From: Crocinitomicaceae bacterium
Lineage (GTDB): Bacteria; Bacteroidota; Bacteroidia; Flavobacteriales_D; Crocinitomicaceae
Direction: 5' to 3'
DNA length: 64,000 nucleotides
Assembly (NCBI GenBank): GCA_024643555.1
Contig: JAHEMQ010000116.1
Location: forward strand, 1-64,000
Shown: piece after piece, positions 9,828 through 19,427 of the stretch
Layout of the letters: each line of letters opens with the position of its first letter
Position numbering within the stretch: position 1 is the first letter of the stretch
Program-made: the position numbers and the translations under genes
Notes under the pieces: generated by a model
The model's database searches: none
What the model was told of the DNA's origin: nothing
The model's input: only the letters and a program-made list of their open reading frames with translations

Positions 9828-12791
9828 TTAAAATTTATAAGTCAAGGAGAAACTAATCGTTCGTCCAAATTTGGTGTTCCAAATTAAGTCGTCTTGATTT
9901 TTGTCAAAACGATTTTGTCCGCTTGATTCTCCTGTGAAAAGGTAGTTCCCAACTTTTTGTAGCACGTTGTTATTTGTTGAAGTGCTGAAATTGTTTTGAT
10001 AAAAAATCAAGTTTTGAGCGAGTACATTTTGGCAATTCAATTTAATCTCAAGTTTATTATTCTTAAAGGATTTTGCCAATTGAAAATCGAGGAATGTACG
10101 GCTTTTCTCCCAAATATCTGGTTGAAGTACACTTCCAAGGATGTACATTCTTGATCCAACACGGTTGACATTCATAGCGATGGTAAAGTCATTGGCAGTC
10201 TTATAGATAATCCCACAATTTAGAACGTAAGGAGATTGTCCTTGAAGAGGACGAGTATCGTAAGGAGTTCCAATGTTTTTTGATACATCTACAACAGAGT
10301 GAATCAGACCCAGATTGGTGAAAAATTCCAATTGATTCCATTTCGAAGTGGTGTCCAATTTGAACAAGGCGCCAATGTTGGATTTAAGTTCAAATTCTAG
10401 TCCGTAATTAAAGGCATTCGGTACATTTTTGTATGAAATTTCATTCATAACATCTGGACGTGTAATTTGCTCGATTGGGTTCACAAAATACTTATAGAAT
10501 GAACTAACAGAAATCACTTGTCCTTTACCTGGATAGTATTCATAACGAACATCTACATTGGTAATTTTTGCTCTTTTCAGAGAGTCGTTTCCAGACAAAA
10601 CGAATTGAGTATTAAAATCATAAAATGCAAATGGAGCTAATTCACGGTATTCAGGTCTGTTCAATGTTTGAGAGGCACTGACACGAAGTACTTTTTTTAA
10701 GTTGAAGTTGTGAATAAAATTGACTGATGGTAGAACATCCAAGTTGTGCATATGAACAGCCAAAGGTGACTTATCAGCTCTGCGTGCGTCCAAATTTTGT
10801 GTAAAGTCCTCCAGGCGGGCTCCATAAAGGATTTTATTCTTACCAAAATGTTGCATCATGGAAAAATATGCGGCATACAGTTGAGAATTAGCCGAATAAG
10901 AATCAGAAGCTTTTGTTCCGTCGGATAGTTTGAATCCGCCAATTCCAGGAGAAAGTAATCCCATGTTTTGAACTTGGAAAATAGAATCCTCCGGTAAATA
11001 AAGAAGGTTCGAATTGAAATTTGTGGCACCACCTACGGCTCCATATTTTGTGTAGCCAAGTTGGCGTGCTTGAAAATCTCTGTTTCTTAGTTGAACAAAA
11101 ACGCCCGTTTTAAATTCAAATTTCAGTTTTTTATCTTGCTTCGTTGAATCTTGGTTGTAAACTTCTTTCGTGAAATTCACTTTGTAACTTGACATGTTTT
11201 CTTTGTTGTTCGAAAAGAACATGTTTCCGCCGTAATCAGGACCAACATTCGTTTGAGAAATGTTTGCGACATACATTGTGTCGTGATAGTCAGGGCTACT
11301 CGGGTCATTGACATATTTCATGCGCGAATAAATGTTTCTGCGCAAGTTTGGGATGCTACGTTGGATGTTACTTAATCCAACCATCCAGTCAATTTTCATT
11401 TTCCCTGAAGGATCAAGGGCATGTTGACCACCTAATTGAGAAGAGAAAATTTGGTTGATGGTCATCCAATTTGCGTTGGAACGCAACAAGGAAGGATTTT
11501 GATCCAATGGATTAATTTCACCAGTACGGTTGATAATTCGATTATCCGAATTAATGGTGTATAGGTTTTTAAAGCTGATGCTATTTTTTGCATTTAACTT
11601 CAACGAAAAATTCAACATTGAACCGGTCAGAATTTGAGTGGAGTAAACTTTGTCGAAAAATTGGTTTTCAATTTGAGAAGTCCCACCTCCACCAGTATTG
11701 TCTGTAAATGATTTTCTAGTAGTCTCGTTGTAATTGTTGGTTTTGTTGTAGGAAAGAGACCCAATGAATCCGAACTCTTTTTTATTTTTAAATTCTTTGC
11801 GGTATCCACCTGCATATTGAAGGCTAAAATTCGGCATAAAAACACCATCGCTAATTTTCCAATTGGATTGAAAGGATTTAGCTAAGGCTGCTTGATCACT
11901 CATTAATGATGGATAATTTAAAACAGAAGGAATGGATGATGGGATTGCTCTTGAACCATCATCAAGTCCGAGCCAATCGAGTTTGCCTTCTTTCGAAAAT
12001 TTACGATTCTTGAACGTTGTGATGGTATTGTATCCTCCTGAAATAGAAATCGATTGAAAATTTTCGACAGGAATATTTTTTGTGCGAATTTGAATGATAC
12101 CACCAGCAAATTCAGCGGGTAAATCGGGAGAAGCGGTTTTAACGATTGATAAATTTTCCAACATATTGACAGGGAAAATATCAAAAGCGAAAGCTTTTCG
12201 GTCGGACTCTGAACTTGGTAGCGGTGCGTCATTCAGGTATGCGGCGTTATACCGGTCATTCAATCCACGTATCACAGCGAATTTGTTATCTTGTATACTT
12301 GCCCCACTAATTTTCTTTAAGGCATCGCCAACTGTTTTATCTGGACTTCTTTGTATTAATTGCGCAGGAATAATGTCCATCATGACATTGCTCTTATATT
12401 GCAGTTGTGTCGTACCAATGTTCGTCTCTGTGTTTACTTTGGTTTTCACGACTACTTCCCCTTTGGTAGAAACTGTGTTTGTCATGGAAATATTGACGAT
12501 GGTATTTTCTTTGGCTTTGACAAGGACTCCTGAAATCTCCATTTTTTGATAACCACCAGCATAAACCATCAGGGTATAGGTCCCCGGATTGACATCGCGT
12601 ACAACATATTCACCATTTAAATCGGAATATGCTCCTTTCGCAGCACCAAGAACGGTGATTTTCGCATCAAGTACTGCCACATCTGTTCCATCCACGGTGA
12701 TTTTTCCAGAAATAATTCCCAATTGGGAAAAACTAAAAAAGGATAAAAACTGAAAAAAAAGGATGATAACAAGACTTTTGCTCGAACACAT
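9828..12791 (-). CDS. TonB-dependent receptor with N-terminal carboxypeptidase-regulatory-like domain
   Basis: ISGKITVDGTDVAVLDAKITVLG..GTYTLMVYAGGYQ; plug VGDALKKISGASIQDNKFAVIRGLNDRYNAAYLNDAPLPSSE; long barrel ending ISFSLTYKF. Confidence 0.92.
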   Translation of the reverse strand: MCSSKSLVIILFFQFLSFFSFSQLGIISGKITVDGTDVAVLDAKITVLGAAKGAYSDLNGEYVVRDVNPGTYTLMVYAGGYQKMEISGVLVKAKENTIVNISMTNTVSTKGEVVVKTKVNTETNIGTTQLQYKSNVMMDIIPAQLIQRSPDKTVGDALKKISGASIQDNKFAVIRGLNDRYNAAYLNDAPLPSSESDRKAFAFDIFPVNMLENLSIVKTASPDLPAEFAGGIIQIRTKNIPVENFQSISISGGYNTITTFKNRKFSKEGKLDWLGLDDGSRAIPSSIPSVLNYPSLMSDQAALAKSFQSNWKISDGVFMPNFSLQYAGGYRKEFKNKKEFGFIGSLSYNKTNNYNETTRKSFTDNTGGGGTSQIENQFFDKVYSTQILTGSMLNFSLKLNAKNSISFKNLYTINSDNRIINRTGEINPLDQNPSLLRSNANWMTINQIFSSQLGGQHALDPSGKMKIDWMVGLSNIQRSIPNLRRNIYSRMKYVNDPSSPDYHDTMYVANISQTNVGPDYGGNMFFSNNKENMSSYKVNFTKEVYNQDSTKQDKKLKFEFKTGVFVQLRNRDFQARQLGYTKYGAVGGATNFNSNLLYLPEDSIFQVQNMGLLSPGIGGFKLSDGTKASDSYSANSQLYAAYFSMMQHFGKNKILYGARLEDFTQNLDARRADKSPLAVHMHNLDVLPSVNFIHNFNLKKVLRVSASQTLNRPEYRELAPFAFYDFNTQFVLSGNDSLKRAKITNVDVRYEYYPGKGQVISVSSFYKYFVNPIEQITRPDVMNEISYKNVPNAFNYGLEFELKSNIGALFKLDTTSKWNQLEFFTNLGLIHSVVDVSKNIGTPYDTRPLQGQSPYVLNCGIIYKTANDFTIAMNVNRVGSRMYILGSVLQPDIWEKSRTFLDFQLAKSFKNNKLEIKLNCQNVLAQNLIFYQNNFSTSTNNNVLQKVGNYLFTGESSGQNRFDKNQDDLIWNTKFGRTISFSLTYKF

Positions 12792-12854
12792 GTGAATGGA
12801 CTTTAAAATTCACCGCAAAGGAACGCAAGACCCTTGACGATTAAATTAATCCAA

Positions 12855-12905
12855 GGTTAAAATTCTGTTAATTTCATAAGATAAAAAGGTAACATTTTGG
12901 TAACA
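12855..12905 (-). promoter_or_regulatory. Candidate binding array: 7-mers on an 11-bp period upstream of the TonB receptor
   Basis: Minus strand TGTTACC-AAAA-TGTTACC-TTTT-TATCTTA-TGAA-ATTAACA-GAAT-TTTAACC; first two units identical. Confidence 0.5.
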
Positions 12906-12912
12906 TAAAAAA

Positions 12913-12930
12913 GGAGGGCCTGAACCCTCC
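12913..12930 (-). terminator. Rho-independent terminator after the OmpA-family gene
   Basis: ggaggg-cctgaa-ccctcc, A-rich on plus (U tract on minus transcript). Confidence 0.75.
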
Positions 12931-12958
12931 TTTTCACTTGGTGATGAACGCTTTTTTC

Positions 12959-15526
12959 TTAATCGAAAACAACTTTCATTTCTACTCGTCTATTTTTTTG
13001 ACGTCCTTCCGGCGTGTCATTTGTTGCAATCGGTTTTGTCTCACCGTAGTATTGAACCACAAATCGTGCGGCATCAATACCTTGAGAAACGAGGTACGCT
13101 TTTACCGCTTCTGCACGTTTTTTAGAAAGCAACATATTTGCAGTGTCGTCACCTTGGTTATCCGTATGTCCGGTAATTTCTAGTTTCCAAGTTGGTTTTT
13201 TCTTCAAGACTTCAGCAAGTTCTCCTAAAGAAACTTTCGATCCTTCAAGAATGACATCTTTCGCGACTTCGAACTCTAAGTTATCAAAGGCCGTTTTCAA
13301 CACTTCGATGACCGCTTGTTCAATCACAGGACAACCTTTGTTTGATTTCGGCCCAGGAGTGTTTGGACAATCGTCATCTTTGTCTAACAATCCATCTTTG
13401 TCACTGTCTTTGTAAGGACAACCTTTATTGGCTGCAGGTCCGGCTAGAGTAGGGCAGTCATCATCTTTGTCTAAGATTCCATCATTGTCACCGTCTTTGT
13501 AAGGGCAACCACGATTTTCTTGTGGACCAGCCACGTCTGGACACTCATCAATAAAGTCGTAAACTCCATCTGCATCTTTATCTGGACAACCTTTGTTTTC
13601 TTTTGGTCCTGCGTTATCAGGACATGCATCTTCTGCATCTGGAACACCGTCACCATCTTTGTCTGGACAACCTTTCAAGGCAGGTAAACCAGCAACAGTT
13701 GGACACGCGTCCTCAGAGTCAATGATTTTGTCACCGTCCGTATCTGGACATCCTTTGAATTCTTTTAAGCCAGCTACATCTGGACATGCATCCTTTTTAT
13801 CAATGATTTTATCACCGTCCTTATCAGGACAGCCATTGAACTCTGGCAATCCCGCTTCATTCACACACTCGTCATCCGAGTCAGGAATTCCATCATTGTC
13901 GGTATCTGGACAGCCTTTAAATGCCCATGTTCCTGGCACCTCTTTGCATTCATCCTTACGGTTGGATACTTTATCGTTATCATTGTCTTTCACTTTGTGG
14001 TAAAGAATTGGAATGCGCGTACCGAAATAAAATTCAATTCCGCTTACGTTCTTTTTAGCCATTAACGTTTTCATGTCGGTGATTCCCATCACTAATGGAC
14101 CGATACGTGTGGCGATTCCGTATTTCATACCGCTGTATTGATTATAGGAAATCGGCATGTACATACCAAAGTATGGACTGTCAAAACTTGGAGTCAATGA
14201 GAATTGGTTTGCAGTTTTAACCTTCGTGTCTTTTCCTTGAGAAATTAAATTCACCATGGAGGTAGCGTTCACGTAAAATCCTTTCCAAATTCGGTAATCA
14301 ATTTGAACGCTAACGGCTGTTGGTGTGCGCATTTTAAAGGTTTGCGAAGTGGATTGAAGCGCAACCCACTCCTTGTTCCCTGCGGCAGTGGATTGGTTGA
14401 TTAAGGTATCAATTACCCCATCAAATCCTTCTAAGTTCGTCGCAGTTTCAAAGCGGTGTAAGTTGAAGAAATTCGAGGTGTTCACTGCGAAATTACGACT
14501 CAATCCACCTTTGGTAAATTTCATACTTCCCATGTCAACGAGTGAAAGTCCTGCTCGTAATTTGTATTTGTTTTCGTTGCGACGCCACATATTTGTTTCC
14601 CCATCCATGTCGTATTTGTATTTCTCATAGTTTGGACGCCATTCGTACACTGCACCGATATCCAAACCAAAGCCTAATTTAGAGGCAGGTTTTAACAGGT
14701 CTTGAAAGGTTGGATTTTGTCCTGCCATTCCATTGTTTACAATCCCGTTTATGTTATTTGAATAACCGTAATCAAAAGTTCCGGATAAGTATTGAGAGGT
14801 ATCTTCGTTTTTCAGGTTATACGAGAAGTCATCCGTATACACGTATGCGGCAGCATGACCGAGCAAAAGTTTTGGAGAAATACCAACTTTCAGGAAGTGT
14901 TCTTTATTATCGACCACTACTTGAGAATAGTTAAAACCAACTTCGGTCCATGTCATGTAGTTGACATTAAACAATTGTTCATTGAATTTCGCATTCCATA
15001 AACTTGGGTGCACCAAACCGTCTTCCGCTAAAACAGCTAGTTTCGGATCCATGTTATCCACGTTGACAATTGTTCGATTGCGAATATTAAATCCAATGGC
15101 CGTTTTTTCGTTTAAGTGAAACATCGTATTCAATAAATCGAATTGGAAATTGATATTCGCACCTAAGGTTTTTGTTGACTTTTCGTCGTAGTTGTGGACC
15201 ACAAAACGATCGATAAAACTAGAATCTGGTTTAGACCAAGAATTCAAGATGTTTGGGTCTGCGAAAGACTTATACCACCAATTCCCTTGTCCACCTTGCG
15301 CAGTTCGCATGGCGTTTGCATCAAAATAACCGAAGTTTTGATAGACATTCATGTTCGTTCCTAAAACGAGCATGTCAAATTTATAGCGGCCATCCACAAA
15401 ATTGGCTGGATTCACTTGGTTTCCAATGACACCACCATAATTGCTACTTCCAAGTCCAAGGTAACTTTGTGCGTTGAGCGTGATTGATGAAAGTAAAAGG
15501 GAAATACCGACGATTAATTTTTTCAT
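12959..15526 (-). CDS. OmpA family protein with DUF5723-like N-terminus, thrombospondin type 3 repeats and C-terminal OmpA peptidoglycan-binding domain
   Basis: N-terminal barrel-like region, 8 DxDxDG..CP..GCP repeats, LEITGHTDNQGDDTANMLLSKKRAEAVKAYLVSQGIDAARFVVQYYGETKPIATNDTPEGRQKNRRVEM. Confidence 0.92.
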   Translation of the reverse strand: MKKLIVGISLLLSSITLNAQSYLGLGSSNYGGVIGNQVNPANFVDGRYKFDMLVLGTNMNVYQNFGYFDANAMRTAQGGQGNWWYKSFADPNILNSWSKPDSSFIDRFVVHNYDEKSTKTLGANINFQFDLLNTMFHLNEKTAIGFNIRNRTIVNVDNMDPKLAVLAEDGLVHPSLWNAKFNEQLFNVNYMTWTEVGFNYSQVVVDNKEHFLKVGISPKLLLGHAAAYVYTDDFSYNLKNEDTSQYLSGTFDYGYSNNINGIVNNGMAGQNPTFQDLLKPASKLGFGLDIGAVYEWRPNYEKYKYDMDGETNMWRRNENKYKLRAGLSLVDMGSMKFTKGGLSRNFAVNTSNFFNLHRFETATNLEGFDGVIDTLINQSTAAGNKEWVALQSTSQTFKMRTPTAVSVQIDYRIWKGFYVNATSMVNLISQGKDTKVKTANQFSLTPSFDSPYFGMYMPISYNQYSGMKYGIATRIGPLVMGITDMKTLMAKKNVSGIEFYFGTRIPILYHKVKDNDNDKVSNRKDECKEVPGTWAFKGCPDTDNDGIPDSDDECVNEAGLPEFNGCPDKDGDKIIDKKDACPDVAGLKEFKGCPDTDGDKIIDSEDACPTVAGLPALKGCPDKDGDGVPDAEDACPDNAGPKENKGCPDKDADGVYDFIDECPDVAGPQENRGCPYKDGDNDGILDKDDDCPTLAGPAANKGCPYKDSDKDGLLDKDDDCPNTPGPKSNKGCPVIEQAVIEVLKTAFDNLEFEVAKDVILEGSKVSLGELAEVLKKKPTWKLEITGHTDNQGDDTANMLLSKKRAEAVKAYLVSQGIDAARFVVQYYGETKPIATNDTPEGRQKNRRVEMKVVFD
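13330..13990 (-). repeat. Array of 8 thrombospondin type 3 (calcium-binding-type) repeats within the OmpA-family CDS
   Basis: Eight GCP-terminated Asp-rich units, e.g. DKDGDGVPDAEDACPDNAGPKENKGCP; boundaries approximate. Confidence 0.85.
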
Positions 15527-15529
15527 AGT

Positions 15530-17683
15530 TTACTGTTTGGTATATTGGATGAGATAAGAGCCTAAAAACGTAGTGAGGGAATAAGCGTTTGAACCAAATG
15601 GGCTCACTTGCACTTTTTCTTCTCCATGTCGTTCATTTTGGTCGCTTGCCCGTCCGAGTTGATCAAATATATACAATTCATTTTCAATGGCATCTAAGAC
15701 ACACAAAAGCGCTGTGCCATTTTTGGAATATGAGATGCTTAGCGAGGTGATTTCTTGCACTGGAATTGTTTTTTCCCAAAGCATTTGTCCACTGGCAGTA
15801 TAGGCATACAATTCTTTTCCTCGGGTCATGACGAAAACAATATCTTTATTGTTCAGATAAGTCCCGAGCAATTGAACGTTCTTTTTTGTTTGAAATTGTG
15901 TTGCTTTGCCATTTTTCAATACTTGGAAGCTTGAATTTCGTGTGGAAACAGCTGTGATTTCACTTCCTGCATTCACCAATGTAAAGGTGCTGTCTACGGA
16001 GTATTTTCCGATTGTCTTGCGTTTCTCTAGGTCAATGGTGTAATACATGGTTTCGGTCAGCACCCCTAGAATTGGTCTTTTAGCTCTGGTTGTAACTTCC
16101 ACTTGTTTGAGCGCGCCTACAAGCTGAAATGGCTTAACAGTACTGCCTTTTTCATTCACCAATTGAATGCTGTTTATGCTATTTGCCACAACAAATTCTA
16201 ATTTGCTTTTGGCGAAATATGCAGCTGGTTTGATATGGGCAAGGTTGGACATACGAAAGACAAGACGTCCTGTTTTGTCAAATAGTTGGACTTCATTCTT
16301 CAATTGAACAGCGGCAAAAGATTGCCCGATTTCTAGGAGACTCATGGCAAGCACTTCTTGTGGAATAGTTTTCTCCCATTTTTTAAGCCCATTAATGTAT
16401 CCAACAAGTTTCCCTTTGTCCGTGTAAGCGATGACATTCCCACGTTCAGGCAAGGCCACAAAATTGAGTACGCGTTCACCTGGGTTCATCACAAAATAAT
16501 CTTTGATTTTTTGATTGTCTTTTCGTTCCACAACATCCATGAAGCGACAAGAAGTTTCCACTAATTTTTTCCCGTAAACGCTTACGGTAGATTGCTTTGA
16601 AATGGAGATGTCACGGAAGGCAACTTTGCGGGGAAGGTTACCATAAATTAGGCGCATGCGATTTTCATCCTGAGACAAAGTATTCGCAAGTTCAGCCTCT
16701 GAAATAATAAAGTCCACCAACTCTTTCGAACTAGAAACAACAGCAAATCCGTTTGATTGAGCCACGAAAAGTGTCGAATTATCGGAGGAAAGGAAGTTGG
16801 AAAAACGCAGTTTGTCAAATTGTGCACTATTTTCATTCGACTCCTCCATGCCTAGTTTTTCATTTAGAATCTCAATCGGACTGTACTCTTCTTGGTAATC
16901 AAAAATGGCCGCTTTCGCCGAATCTTTAGAGATAAAGACAACGCCGCTGGAGATCATTTTTTGGGAGAAGGGGGATTGTGCAAATACCGGATCCAAATGA
17001 GCTAAGTATCCTTGTTCGAAGAAGGTGTATGTGTCAATATTCGAAGGTACAAACTGGGCAAAAATGCGCTGATCATCCATTACCCTCACGTGATTTTTTC
17101 CTATGTGACTTTTGGTGTAAGTGTAGATTTTTCCGTGCTTCACATAGCTATCGGAAATTAAACAATCGCGTTTTGCTTTGGTTAAATGAATTTTACTGAA
17201 ACTTGCTTTTGTATCACACGAAAATGCCGGTCCTGTTGATTCATTTAGGGAGCCCTCGAAAATTAATAATTGATTTCCTTTATAGATACCATGTAATTTA
17301 CCATATTCAAAGTTGTTGAGTTTACCCATTTGAAGTGGAAACAACCCCTGTTTGAACAATCGTTTGATGGCATAAATATCCCAGCTTGATTTTTGTTCAA
17401 TTAAAAATAAGACTCGTTTTGTACTAAAAAAGAGGGAGCTCGGTTCGTTTAGTTTTGGAACAACTGAAGAATAAATCGATTGATTGAGTTGCAATGTTTG
17501 AATGTGTTGTTCGTCCCAATTTACCTCCTCTGGATGGTGAATTCCCCAGACTATTGCATCTGATTCATTGAAGTAAGAACGAAAGTCAGCTGAGTTTTCC
17601 TTGTGCAAAAGACCATAAGAAACAAATCCAATCCAACAAAGGACAAGGACACCAAAGATGGCAAGAATGGAACGGTTGATCAT
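15530..17683 (-). CDS. Hypothetical membrane-anchored protein with beta-propeller-like C-terminal half
   Basis: 717-aa uninterrupted ORF, N-terminal TM helix; repetitive propeller-like phrases (NVIAYTDKGKLVGYINGLKKWEKTIP, ELYAYTASGQMLWEKTIPVQ); 3-nt gap to the OmpA-family gene. Confidence 0.75.
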   Translation of the reverse strand: MINRSILAIFGVLVLCWIGFVSYGLLHKENSADFRSYFNESDAIVWGIHHPEEVNWDEQHIQTLQLNQSIYSSVVPKLNEPSSLFFSTKRVLFLIEQKSSWDIYAIKRLFKQGLFPLQMGKLNNFEYGKLHGIYKGNQLLIFEGSLNESTGPAFSCDTKASFSKIHLTKAKRDCLISDSYVKHGKIYTYTKSHIGKNHVRVMDDQRIFAQFVPSNIDTYTFFEQGYLAHLDPVFAQSPFSQKMISSGVVFISKDSAKAAIFDYQEEYSPIEILNEKLGMEESNENSAQFDKLRFSNFLSSDNSTLFVAQSNGFAVVSSSKELVDFIISEAELANTLSQDENRMRLIYGNLPRKVAFRDISISKQSTVSVYGKKLVETSCRFMDVVERKDNQKIKDYFVMNPGERVLNFVALPERGNVIAYTDKGKLVGYINGLKKWEKTIPQEVLAMSLLEIGQSFAAVQLKNEVQLFDKTGRLVFRMSNLAHIKPAAYFAKSKLEFVVANSINSIQLVNEKGSTVKPFQLVGALKQVEVTTRAKRPILGVLTETMYYTIDLEKRKTIGKYSVDSTFTLVNAGSEITAVSTRNSSFQVLKNGKATQFQTKKNVQLLGTYLNNKDIVFVMTRGKELYAYTASGQMLWEKTIPVQEITSLSISYSKNGTALLCVLDAIENELYIFDQLGRASDQNERHGEEKVQVSPFGSNAYSLTTFLGSYLIQYTKQ

Positions 17684-17761
17684 GTTGCGTTTTTTTCCAA
17701 AAATAGATGGAATTCCCGCGCTGTGATTGCCGAAATATGATTTAAATTAACAAGTCAATGT

Positions 17762-18382
17762 TTAATCGAATAATTCGAGTTGACTTTTGTTGGGAAGTAA
17801 TTGGAATGTCATGCGGTGATGGGGACTAGCTCCGTGAATTGCAATAGCGTTTCGGTGCTCTGTAGTGGGGTATCCCTTGTTTTTATTCCAATGATAAACC
17901 GGAAATTCTTGGTGAAGATTTTCCATGATTTCATCGCGTTTGGTTTTTGCAAGTATGGAAGCTGCGGCAATCGATTGAAATTTTCCGTCTCCTTTGATGA
18001 TGCAAGCATGTGGAATTCCCGGGTAGGGTTTAAAACGGTTCCCATCAATGAGTAGAAATGAAGGTTTAGTCGATAATTGATCAACCGCGCGATGCATGGC
18101 CAAAAAACTGGCATTTAAAATGTTGATTTCGTCGATTTCAGTATGAGAGACGATGCCAATACCATAAGCCAGCGCATGCTTCTCAATTTGATCGCGCAAT
18201 AATAAGCGATTCCGCTCATTGATTTGTTTGGAATCGTTCAGTCCAATAATGGGTTTTTCCGGGTCTAGAATGACAGCTGCGGCAACTACGGGGCCACTTA
18301 AACAGCCTCGTCCTGCTTCATCGCAACCACCTTCCAGACGATCTAATTCGAGAAAGGCTAATAAATTTGACATCGGGTTCAA
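17762..18382 (-). CDS. rnhB: Ribonuclease HII
   Basis: EGGCDEAGRGCLSGPVVAAAVIL, GLNDSKQINERNR, DGNRFKPY, IAAASILAKTKRDEIM. Confidence 0.95.
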   Translation of the reverse strand: MNPMSNLLAFLELDRLEGGCDEAGRGCLSGPVVAAAVILDPEKPIIGLNDSKQINERNRLLLRDQIEKHALAYGIGIVSHTEIDEINILNASFLAMHRAVDQLSTKPSFLLIDGNRFKPYPGIPHACIIKGDGKFQSIAAASILAKTKRDEIMENLHQEFPVYHWNKNKGYPTTEHRNAIAIHGASPHHRMTFQLLPNKSQLELFD

Positions 18383-18431
18383 AATTGCAAAATATTTTGT
18401 AGATTAGCACATACGTTTAAACCACCACGCT

Positions 18432-18803
18432 ATGAAACATGTACTTTTTGGATTCTTTTTCTTGTTGTCAGGTTCTTTCGCATTCTCTCAAGTTGGGAAT
18501 ACAGCAAGTTGTACTTCCGTTAAAAACTTGAAAGAGGGAGTTTCCTCCGGCAATATTGAAGTGACCTTGCCAAGTCAATTAACACCGGAAGAAGTGGCAA
18601 GTTTTGCGAAATATTACGAGCCTTTTTTCAATGTAGACTTTAATTCAAAAAACCATGTTGCGACTTTTCAAATGGTTTCGAATACGTCGGATGCACGTCG
18701 AGTGATCATTCGATTTTTAGCTGCAAATCAAATTCAAACGGTGATCATTGAAGGCAAATCTTATCAATTACAAGACTTCTACCAAAACTTTCTAGAAAAA
18801 TGA
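18432..18803 (+). CDS. Small secreted protein of unknown function
   Basis: Signal peptide MKHVLFGFFFLLSGSFAFSQ; 4-nt overlap with the downstream gene suggests co-translation. Confidence 0.7.
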   Translation: MKHVLFGFFFLLSGSFAFSQVGNTASCTSVKNLKEGVSSGNIEVTLPSQLTPEEVASFAKYYEPFFNVDFNSKNHVATFQMVSNTSDARRVIIRFLAANQIQTVIIEGKSYQLQDFYQNFLEK

Positions 18804-19288
18804 GAATTATTTACAGCGGCATTTTATTCCTTGGACTAAGCTTACAAAGTTGTTCATCTTCGAAAGAAGGATTGAAGCATTATGGTCCTTCGGCTGTTGA
18901 CACAAACAAGGCTATTTCGATGGCTGAAATGGTGAAACAATTCAATGAAAATCCACAAGCAAACACCTTCACATTTTATGCGCCAATAGTGAATGTTTGT
19001 CAGAGTGCCGGATGCTGGGTAAATGTTCAGAAAGCGGATGGTGATTTAATGCGCATTCGTTTTAAAGATCATTTTGGAATTCCTCCTAAGACACAAACAG
19101 GAAATGTTGCATATTTTCATGGAGTTGCCTATTACGATACCATTTCCGTTGCTTTACAAAAGCATTTCTTGGAAGATGGACACGCTCCACAATCGGAAAT
19201 AGATAAAATCACCGAGCCGAAAATTGAATTGAATTTTCAAGCAGATGGTGTTTTGATTAATGCTTCTTCTTCCGAAAAGAAAAAATAA
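18800..19288 (+). CDS. DUF4920-like lipoprotein
   Basis: Lipobox LGLSLQSCSS; FYAPIVNVCQSAGCWVNVQKADGDLMRIRFKDHFGIP. Confidence 0.78.
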   Translation: MRIIYSGILFLGLSLQSCSSSKEGLKHYGPSAVDTNKAISMAEMVKQFNENPQANTFTFYAPIVNVCQSAGCWVNVQKADGDLMRIRFKDHFGIPPKTQTGNVAYFHGVAYYDTISVALQKHFLEDGHAPQSEIDKITEPKIELNFQADGVLINASSSEKKK

Positions 19289-19427
19289 GAACAGTTATTG
19301 TTAATGTGAATACAAGTGTTTTTGCCCACCATGTTGTGGACAGGAAAAACACCGCCATGTTCGCCGGAATGAGTAGGATGGTTAGCAGGTGAAATCTTCC
19401 CTGAAATTGCTTATCGGAAATCATATC
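19257..19427 (-). CDS. Small hydrophobic membrane protein, unknown (start assigned at internal Met; ORF extends to 19463)
   Basis: MDDMISDKQFQGRFHLLTILLIPANMAVFFLSTTWWAKTLVFTLTITVLIFSFRKKKH: two TM-like segments and a basic tail. Confidence 0.5.
   Translation of the reverse strand, partial: DMISDKQFQGRFHLLTILLIPANMAVFFLSTTWWAKTLVFTLTITVLIFSFRKKKH

Noticed and set aside
12094-12549. 151-aa plus-strand ORF
   Set aside because: Entirely antisense to the well-supported TonB receptor; no recognisable domain
13593-14003. 136-aa plus-strand ORF with internal repeats (SLSGQPLN...)
   Set aside because: It is the antisense shadow of the TSP3 repeats; its repeat pattern is fully explained by the minus-strand coding repeats
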